Positions 56,496-64,000 of a stretch of 64,000 nt of DNA are shown here, in pieces. The stretch is from assembly GCF_000149955.1 (NCBI RefSeq), contig NC_030993.1, positions 3,553,453-3,617,452 on the forward strand, written 5' to 3'. The notes beneath the pieces were generated by a model. It worked only from the letters and a program-made list of their open reading frames with translations, was not told the origin of the DNA and searched no databases. The position numbers were made by a program, and so were the translations under genes. The stretch is from Fusarium oxysporum f. sp. lycopersici 4287 (taxonomy: Eukaryota; Ascomycota; Sordariomycetes; Hypocreales; Nectriaceae). Position 1 is the first letter of the stretch. Each line of letters opens with the position of its first letter.

Positions 56496-56649
56496 GCCGA
56501 ACAGGGTCTGGGCGCCCCAAGGTGAACCGATTGGGAAACTATTGAGGGCAACAGGAGGACGAACTCATCTTGACGTTTTTTCAGGACTGATCCTGATGAT
56601 CGTCTAGGTGTTTTCCAAAAGAACAAGGAGGAAGGAAGTTGGTTAAACC

Positions 56650-57568
56650 TCATTCAGAGTCTTGGATCTTTTGTCGGATTCGGACCGAGAAAGCCTCAGG
56701 AAGTAGAGTATGTGGAGGGATGTACTTGACGAAATCGGTCTTTTCGAAGGCGAGCAGGAGGGTTGAGAATTGGGCGGGGAAGAGGCTGATTTCTTTTCCG
56801 ATGAAGGGAGGAGGGACGAGGATTCTGTTGACGGCGTGGATGATGCCATTCTTGGTTTTCTGTAACAGTCAGTGAAGACCAATTGATCTAGTGGAATATA
56901 CCTACGAAGTTGACGGCGATGACCTTGCTGTACAGATTAAGCCTCACACCAGAGAATCCGACGCTGGTACGAAGACGCTGAGGCTTATCGCCAAGCCAAG
57001 GCTCCTTCAGTGTAGTGGGAATAGTATGCGTGAAGAGGATTCGTGACGCAGGATACTCGCCAATACCAAGATGGTAGTTAAGAACAGCCTCGACGAATTC
57101 ATCACTAGGCTTATCCTTATGATGATGAGGAATATGCTCAAACGCCTCATCAGTCGGGACAAAAAGCGTGTAGTTCGCATCAGTGCTGTTCAACAACTTG
57201 CCGAATTTCTCATGCTTCTGTACAAGCTTGAAGAACTTCTTGGTGTAGTTGCTCTTGGCGATGAGTTCATAAGTCGTATGATCGGTAAAGTCACCGCCCG
57301 TTCGGCCAAAGATATCCGCAGACTCATCGTCTTCTACATTATCAGCGGGGAGGAAGACCTCTTCATCCTGGAGTCTGTTGTGAATTGCGGCTGTGAACTC
57401 AGTGGAGAGCTGCTCGGTCGCTTCATCAAGATGCTTGCGGAGACGCGTAGGAATATCTTCGAGTGTTTGCTTAAGATCATCCTTCCAGTTATTGAAAGCG
57501 TCCAAGCCCTCGGGAATCACGAAGGCTGAAGTGGCCGTAGCCAAAGTAAGAGCCAAAAGAGACCTCAT
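56650..57568 (-). CDS. Secreted fasciclin (FAS1) domain protein, 290 aa as read, possibly truncated
   Basis: Cell-surface or matrix protein. The first real ATG in frame (57568) starts a signal peptide (MRSLLALTLATATSA). The FAS1 domain spans about 105-235: TYELIAKSNYTKKFFKLVQKH, then LLNSTDANYTLFVPTDEAFEHIP (the H1 motif), VLNYHLGIGEYPAS and, across intron 56860-56905, VIAVNFKTKNGIIHAVNRILVPPP (H2 motif). A second FAS1 domain begins (STLLLAFEKTDFVKYI) but the frame stops after about 30 residues at 56650, 155 bp before the assembly gap. Fungal homologues usually have two full domains, so the end may be a missed intron, a frameshift or real truncation. Confidence 0.8.
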
Positions 57569-58055
57569 AATGAATCGATCAATCAACGAACTCTACAGAA
57601 GAAGAAATGACAATATCAAGCCACTCCCACGTCCTTATCAATGATGAGAAACGGTCAATGATGCTCTGACTTTATATCGATCGCACGTCTATGACGGAAC
57701 AGTGTTGGCGTCATCAGCTGTATTACCCCGCATGGGATGTAAGAAAAGATGACGTGAGCTTTCAAGCTAAATATGTCTCATCCTTTTTGTCACCCCTTAC
57801 GCTCGGCTTCTTCGGTGTTTCTGGTCTGACGTGAGGCAAGGGTGTTGCGAAACGCAAATAATTGGGCTAGTCGTAAACGCAGCCATTTCATTGGCGAGAT
57901 GACGCGTTGAGGATGTCGCCTTTTAGCGAGTTGATGATGTGTACGCGTACAACGCCGCAGTGGTTCAGCACGTATTACCCGAGCACGTTTCATCTTGTCA
58001 GCGGATACTTTAGGAATTTGAGTTACATGAGAGCATCGTCAATTGTTGACTACAT
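57569..58055. other. Intergenic region
   Basis: Promoter of the fasciclin gene and 3' region of the oxidoreductase gene. No gene supported. Confidence 0.5.
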
Positions 58056-59813
58056 TTAGCTACCGGCGACATTCTCCTGATCAGCTTTTCCAGCCTCATC
58101 AACAGGAGCCAAGTTTCCCTTCGAAGGCCCCATCACACAAATACCCTCTCGTGAAAATCGACTTCCGTGAACAGGGCAGTCAAAGCTCTTCTCAGTATTG
58201 TTCCAGCACACGACGCCCTTCATATGGGGACACAAAGCGCTGTACTGCTTCACGTTACCCTCTTCGTCTTTGTACACCGCGATGGGCTTTGATCCGGCCT
58301 AGAAATGGTTAGCTCCTGCACGAACAACAATGATGAAGGGAACTTACCTTGTTCAATACTCCGCCCATTCCACGACCGAGGTCTTCAATGTCTGTGATGT
58401 CGGACTGTAGGAAGCGCTTGTACTGCGCGTTGATCTGTACGTCGTGCGCGATCATGCTGGGGAGGGACTTGACCATCGAAGCGATGCGCTTGGGGGAGTA
58501 GACGTCTGCCCATGGATTCTTGATACCGTCGATTTCATCCGCGATCAATCGCCCAGCCAAAACTCCATGCGTAAGACCATCGCCTGAGTCACCGGTGATG
58601 ATATAAATGTGATCGTTGCCCTGGTTCTTACCAATGAACTGCATGAAATCGACAGGTTCAAAGATCTGTCCACTCCAACGATAGTCAACAGACTTTACCT
58701 GTGAAAACCTCTCACGCGTCCATTTCTCAAGCTCATCAAACTCAGTAGTCGTATCTTCCTGCCCAACCTTATGATCACAGCCTCCAACTACGAGATAATC
58801 ATACTCATCATCACAAGCCGTCAGTCGAATATACTTATACTCCTCCGCCTGATCGTACAAAAGACAATCCTCGATGGCACCCTTTGGTACACGCGCAGCG
58901 ATGCAGTAAGATCGCATGAACTCCATCTGAGCGATGACGCTGAGCTTCTGGAGAGGAACGCAGGTTGCTTCGACGGCGTTGTTGCACTTGACGGTGTAGC
59001 CATCTGATGTTGAGACGTTGACGGATTTGTTGCCGATGCCGAGAATCTCAATGCCCTTTTCTTCAACGGACATGACGCGTGTTTCGTCGAAGCAGCGGAA
59101 GTTGGGCTGGGTTTTGAGCCAGTTGAGAATGCCGTTGAGATACTTTGTTGGGTGGAATGTTGCTTGGTCTTTGACGATGAGACCGCCGCGCTGGTCGATT
59201 GCGCCGTCCCAGCCACGAACGGTCAACGATTCCTGTACATAGTTAGCCAGACTGCAAGGCTAAGGATATGTGAGAAACTTACATCAAATCTAGCATCAAT
59301 GCCAAACTTTCGCTGAGCTGCCTCTTCCTTACGAAGGTCGTTCATCTCATCTTCATGCTCCTTCGCATCCTTGGTAGAGTACTGAGAGACCTCATAAGCT
59401 GGAAGCTTGCGATACTCGCACTCAATACCAAGCATCTTGGAAATCTCCCCGACGCGATCTCTTCCCCAGGCATGGCTTTCAGCTGCAGCTCTTGCGCCTT
59501 CATCACCATGCTTCTTCGCAATCTCGGTATACCCGTCGTCAAGGTCATTAGTCAGATGGCCACTAGTTCGACCTGTCTCTCCAGATAGAACCTGACGAGC
59601 TTTCAAGAAGGACAACTTCGCGCCCGCGAGTGACGGAGCTCGTAAGCAGTAGAAATACCGCCAATTTCCAGCACCAATGACACAGACATCTGTTTCAATG
59701 TCTTGGTTGAGCTTGGAGAAAGAAGGCCGATTGGAGACTGGGTCTTGATGCACCCAGACTGAGTCGGTCGCGCCCGAGGTGTGAAAGAACTGCTGTGACT
59801 TGGAAGATGCCAT
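58056..59813 (-). CDS. FAD-dependent oxidoreductase with C-terminal Rieske [2Fe-2S] domain, 552 aa as read
   Basis: DAO-type flavoprotein fused to a Rieske domain. Three exons; introns 59233-59282 and 58299-58347. The Rieske ligands are visible: C-P-H (Cys 495, His 497) and C-P-V-H (Cys 513, His 516) in ALCPHMKGVVCWNN and SFDCPVHGSRF. FAD-domain segments include VCVIGAG, SGETGRTSGHLTNDLDDGY and the C-terminal IYIITGDSGDGLTHGVLAGRLI. The stretch after VCVIGAG is garbled in frame but reads as the expected GxGxxG helix in the other frames: three single-base additions at homopolymers (59601-59603, 59635-59636, 59665-59667) shift and then restore the frame. This is either sequencing error or a damaged gene. 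An in-frame ATG at 59906 would add an Arg/Ser-rich, presequence-like extension. Confidence 0.85.
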
Positions 59814-60532
59814 GGTAGATTGATATGCTTCGCATGATAATTGGATTGTGCAGCGACGTGAGATGCGAGAGACTCGAAGTGATGCTGAGGCTAGAGAGAA
59901 GAGCATCCTAGGGACTGTGAATGAAAGACGAGTTTGTGAGATGACTGTATGCACTGAGCTCACGAGGCCTATATCAGGAATGACAGGTATTGAGGCTGGA
60001 TGATGAACAGTAGAATATAAATGGCAAGCGAATCAAATTGAGTGAATTGGCAATCGAGATCAACCGAGCTGTATTACTAGCCAGGTACATGCATGTCGCT
60101 CCAATAATTATCGGGGCTGGTACACCGCATCAGCTTTCACATCACCAAATCGTCACTATTTCCATTACATTTCCCATGCATGCGATTTGGTAGTACTTTG
60201 CGGAGCAATTGGTCCTACTGCGCATCATTGAAGCTGAAATGTGAACAGTGTGACGTTGACATGTCTCGGCGGTCATACCAACGTCAGAATGATGCCCGTG
60301 ACCACGTCGCAAGCAAACAACAGCTCAGACTCTCCAACTTGCAGTAAACTCCATGTGAAGCAAGTGGAAGGTTCAATATTTAATTAAATTGTATCAATTG
60401 GCGGGATGCTGCCTTTTTATAGTCAGAGGTCGTGGCGACGGTGCTACAATGTCATGATGACAATGTATGAAAAGCCTACTCAATCGATCGTAGTGATTTA
60501 TGACCACTAGCTTTTGTTGGCTAGTTTGCTAT
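59814..60532. other. Intergenic region
   Basis: About 720 bp: promoter of the oxidoreductase gene and 3' end of the small repeat protein gene. No gene seen. Confidence 0.5.
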
Positions 60533-60806
60533 TCACGCTTTCTTCTCTCCTCCCATATTGTTCTGAACTGTCCCACCAATGCTTCCCTCTGTAGTGAATT
60601 GCTTCCCAATCATGCCCTCCTTGTCAAAGGGACCACCAATCTTTTGAGCCGTTCCTCCGATAGCTCCCTTCTCTGTACTTAGGTTAAAATCAAGATTCAC
60701 TGTGACTGATAGGGAAAGTACCTGTGAATTGCTTGCCAATGCTGCCTTGCTCATCCATGGCCTTGGGCACGGTATCGGTGAGGTTTGTGGTGGGCTTGTC
60801 GGACAT
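60533..60806 (-). CDS. Small repeat protein, 74 aa
   Basis: Two exons, intron 60673-60721, start ATG at 60806. The chain is made of alternating glycine-centred repeats: GSIGKQFT, GAIGGTAQ, GMIGKQFT and GSIGGTVQ, linked by short charged pieces (KIGGPFDKE, TTE). It begins MSDKPTTNLTDTVP and ends NNMGGEKKA. I know such short GxIGxQFT proteins from filamentous fungi only as uncharacterised proteins. No signal peptide or membrane segment, so probably cytosolic. The splice is supported by the repeat phase across the junction (QFTEKGAIGG). Confidence 0.8.
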
Positions 60807-63745
60807 GTTGACGATAAAAGGTGAGAGCTGCGATAATGGGATAAGTATTGGCAATAATGAGTTATTGATGTTTGCGATAATGACGAGACTGATCAGTGAA
60901 TACTCGGTGTCGGTACTTTATACTCGTCGTGTCAGCCGTTACAGATCTATGATGTCATTTCGAACCATGATATCACCAATGCAGGTCAGATCTACAAGGC
61001 GGATACCCGATCATTGACGTCGAACTCAAACGGTATGAAGTCATGAGGCTGAATGGCTGTATCATCTTTGCTTAATTGGCAAGCATGGGCGGTTCATTGA
61101 GGCATCATGTGTAACTCGTGAGGTCCTTTAGAGTTATAGCATGAGAAGCTTGCATCTGATTTGCAAGAGGACATTAGCAAGCAACAAAATGCTGCACAAG
61201 TGGCCTACGTCCTGGTGTACTTTGATGATTTCTATATATATGGATGCCTAGCCGCGTTTCCAGAAGTGGGGATTTAGTTCACGAGACTGACGCCTGCCTA
61301 TTAGCCAGTATCAACCAGAACTCAACATGCACGTCAATTTGCAAGGAACCATGGATCCTTGCTGGTATTATGCCGCCTGTTTAGTACCCGATACGGTGAA
61401 CAGACGACGTGCGAGAGGCTGGTTGCTGAGGCAGCTGGTAAGATCACGCCTGCGTTGGAGAATCCACCATGAAAGGGTACGTATTTATCCCAGGCAATCT
61501 GATATTCCCAACGCCATGTATACACCAAAACAGCATTGTTGTTATTCGTGCGGTATCGCTAATGACCCAAAGAGGCTAGGATTAGTGAGGCTGGCATCGG
61601 CAAATAATTAAATAACTGAGTTGCTAGTCCTGAAAGCCATGTAATGTTGTTCCTAGCGTACGATGTTGATAATAATTGACTAGTTTTAATGTTGTTTGCA
61701 GCCCTCCATGTCTGGTATGCACTCATTATGTCCCATTATTGATATATTCTCTTAAAGTGGCCGTTGTTGCCTTTCTTGAATCAGGATGAAGCTTTTATGG
61801 AAGTAGGGTCTCCGTCATAGCTATAAACTCAGAATGCCGCGCTTAGCTTCTAGTATATAGAAGCTCTAGTCACTAAACCTTGCCCAGGAGATTACTGGGT
61901 TATAGAGATTGCATTTATTCTAAACATAGCTCTCGACAGTTAACCCACCGATTTAAAGTCATTATGAGATGAATCGATAAAGAGATGAGGAAATTCTTGC
62001 TAGCAATTCAAAGGTTAACGAGAAACGTCGTCCGCCCACGACACCCCGCGGCCGTGGAATCAGTACTATCAAACATCAGTATCCTTGATAATGCGCCTCT
62101 GAAGGTAGTAAACATAAGTATCAACCTGAAATTCAGTAAATAAATACAATCGTCCAGCTCCTCTGTCCAACAATGTTCAGGGTAAGCAAGTGTAACATGT
62201 AATATGTCCTCAGTCAACTTAATAACCCGTCCTTCTACAGGTCGCTACCGGCTTTGAAGTACACGTCGACAAGTCATGAAATACTGCACTGCACTTTGCT
62301 GTCACAAACGGCGTGCTATCCAAAACACGAAAGACAAAGGTAGGATAGCAAAGTGATCTGGTGCCCACAGACCCCATATCCCTTTGAAAATGTATACAAA
62401 GACAACTCGGACCATAATGTAGTAGTAAAGTCCTATACTGAGTAGTAGTTCGGCAAAAGGTTTTGTCTGTTTTGGACATCTGATCCTGTTGATGACGGGA
62501 TATCGTCGCGCTTATAGGGTATGCAGGTTAGACTTGGAAGAATCCAAAGTTGGTGTATATAAAATATAAACAGCAAGGCTCGCGTATATTATTACAGAAC
62601 TTTACGCACAACTATAACACGAGAGTGAACAGCGTTGCTAGCCGGCGTTTAAGTTGCAGGGCTTTAGATGTCTTGGATTTTCAATCTTGGCAGAGCATTC
62701 ATGGAATCGAATGCTACAGGGTAAGCAAGTCACACTTGAAAGAATGCAAGATTTAATTTATGCAGAGACTGACTGTCTCACTTAGATGAAATGTTAATAA
62801 AGGATAAATCTGCGGTGTTCATCTTCGATAGATGATGATAACGCCATCGTGTATGTCCGCGAAATTGCCACATCGACTTCTGCCACCACTACCTTGTTCA
62901 GTGGGTTTGAGCATTGTGAGAATATCTCTAAATACTTGAAATACCATTCCGAGACTTTCATTATGATATTTCTCCAGACATTAAACGGTGTTGCCAATGG
63001 CATGTTCTGGAATGAACGGTATAGGGTAGTTAAGTGAGTCAGCAATGAGGTCGATTTAAGGTTGTGGAGCAAAGCGCTTGGACGTCCAGAGATCTGAGCA
63101 AGGATCAGAACAAACCTGGTCCGCCCCGTGTCATGTGACTATGGTATTTAACCTCAACCTCAATGTTTTCCAGCCTCGCTGCCAGCAAGGACAAGTGTAA
63201 CTTTGTTTTCCTTTTAATAGATTGTTTTTCCCATCTATTCAACACCATCTTACCATTGCTGCTGCATGAAAAATGAAGTGTCACGTGACTTGACTGAAAA
63301 ATAGGATAGGAGGATAGGAAAGTAGGATAGGAACATTAATGTGCAAGTCACAAATTTCCATTCGCATTAACTTACTTAATACACACATCTATTGCCAGCT
63401 TTGTGCGCATTTAGAGAGTTCTCTTCAACTTGCAGGTTCCGATCGATATCCTTTTCCTGGTGTGTAAGTATATTATGTACAGTCATTCTTGGGATATACA
63501 ACAATCTGTAATTGACAACTGTCATCAGTGGCGCTGTTACTCATTTTTAACCTCTATCCCTCAGCTGTTTTGGAAACCTTGCGGATCTTAATAAACTTGA
63601 GTTTATGCTACAGGTTGTCTGCTGGGGCTTGAAGTCTCTTTAACCCCTCAACCTTATATACAGAACAGCCAGTCAAGGAAGACCAAGTTTTCCTAGCTCT
63701 GCTTATTTGCCAGTGAATAGTAACGCCTCCAAATCTTGTTTGACT
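60807..63745. other. Gene-poor spacer, about 2.9 kb
   Basis: No open frame here has protein character that I can support, and no transposon ends are visible. A GGATAGGA-type low-complexity patch lies at 63300-63334. Confidence 0.5.
63300..63334. repeat. GGATAGGA-type low-complexity patch
   Basis: Four to five spaced copies of GGATAGGA/TAGGATAGG in 35 bp. Confidence 0.6.
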
Positions 63746-64000
63746 CTACTGAGGACTGACCAGGAAGTATCCATTGGCGCCCAAGGCGAAGTAGGCGATA
63801 CTGAGTTTCAATAGGGCAGATCGTGCGTAAGCCTTGCCTTGATTCCATAAAAACGCCCTGGGTCCGCTCATAAATCTTCCAGCATTCTCAGTACTTACGA
63901 GATCTTCGCCGCGGGCCATACGACTTGAAGTCGCAATGCCGCCCCTACTCGCACCATACGATGAGGCCATGCGTCTGGTACGTCCTCCCAGCGGTTGCAA
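63746..64000 (-). CDS. Possible partial exon running off the window
   Basis: Minus-strand frame open from the window edge (RTRRMASSYGASRGGIATSS, then RMARGEDL). A good donor (GTAAGT) follows ARGEDL at about 63896, so if this is a gene the exon probably ends there. Another frame over the same bases (RWEDVPDAWPHRMVRV) looks equally coding. No family recognised. Confidence 0.2.
   Translation of the reverse strand: MQPLGGRTRRMASSYGASRGGIATSSRMARGEDLVSTENAGRFMSGPRAFLWNQGKAYARSALLKLSIAYFALGANGYFLVSPQ

Larger units (their letters stand above)
55659..56649. other. Intergenic region with a direct repeat and an assembly gap
   Basis: 3' region of the methyltransferase gene, with an imperfect direct repeat (55717-55743 and 55830-55856), then the N run 56143-56495. 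No gene can be supported beside the gap; any second part of the fasciclin gene would lie here. Confidence 0.5.

Noticed and set aside
1..64000. CRISPR arrays, bacterial operons, integrase attachment sites
   Set aside because: The sequence is eukaryotic with spliced genes; no regularly spaced repeats were seen.

Overview
The window looks like nuclear DNA of a filamentous ascomycete, most probably a Fusarium-type Sordariomycete. The reasons are: short introns of about 44-75 nt with GTAAGT-like donors, CTAAC/ACTAAT branch sites and CAG/TAG acceptors; fungal-specific families (HeLo-STAND proteins, CFEM, Zn2Cys6 regulators, PDR transporters, siderophore MFS); gene-poor AT-rich spacers; and a fungal Helitron. 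The genus is inferred from gene style, not proven. Two runs of N (5598-5831 and 56143-56495) show a draft assembly.

Layout. 1-1527: 5' part of a minus-strand HeLo/NB-ARC STAND gene that leaves the window. 1528-5096: gene-poor spacer. 5.1-14.1 kb: a GH105-like secreted hydrolase broken by a gap, a Kelch protein, a small conserved protein, a CFEM/GPI protein, a secreted-protein pseudogene with two in-frame stops, a hypothetical protein with an internal duplication and an HPP membrane protein. 14.1-15.6 kb: a spacer with a TGCGA-rich island. 15.6-19.8 kb: a divergent pair, a Baeyer-Villiger-type monooxygenase and a beta-lactamase-fold esterase. 20.3-29.0 kb: a Zn2Cys6 regulator gene cut in two by a complete-looking 6.1-kb Helitron encoding one spliced 1894-residue Rep/helicase. 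29.3 kb: tRNA-Val(AAC). 30-34 kb: a peroxisomal acyl-CoA ligase next to a cytochrome P450. 36-43.5 kb: a PDR ABC transporter and a DHA1 MFS exporter. 44.5-46.5 kb: a siderophore-type MFS transporter with two perfect ATCWGATAA promoter sites. 46.8-49 kb: lysophospholipase. 49.6-53.9 kb: an MFS transporter divergent from a Zn2Cys6 regulator, with a CCG-N8-CGG palindrome between them. 54.7-60.8 kb: an EgtD/EasF-like methyltransferase, a fasciclin protein, a FAD-Rieske oxidoreductase and a 74-residue repeat protein. 60.8-64 kb: gene-poor.

How the genes relate. Nothing here is one co-directional biosynthetic cluster. There are several small plausible units: the monooxygenase/esterase pair (make, then cut or transfer, an ester), the ligase/P450 pair, the transporter/regulator pair and the iron-controlled siderophore transporter. 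Most of these genes are of kinds used in secondary metabolism, detoxification or nutrient capture.

The strongest observations are: the Helitron insertion that splits the regulator gene, with asymmetric inverted repeats and a 3' hairpin; a cluster of three +1 homopolymer changes that scrambles the FAD-binding motif of the Rieske oxidoreductase but keeps its frame open; a 7-nt microexon in a DHA1 transporter; and a pseudogene whose two stops are both C-to-T changes.
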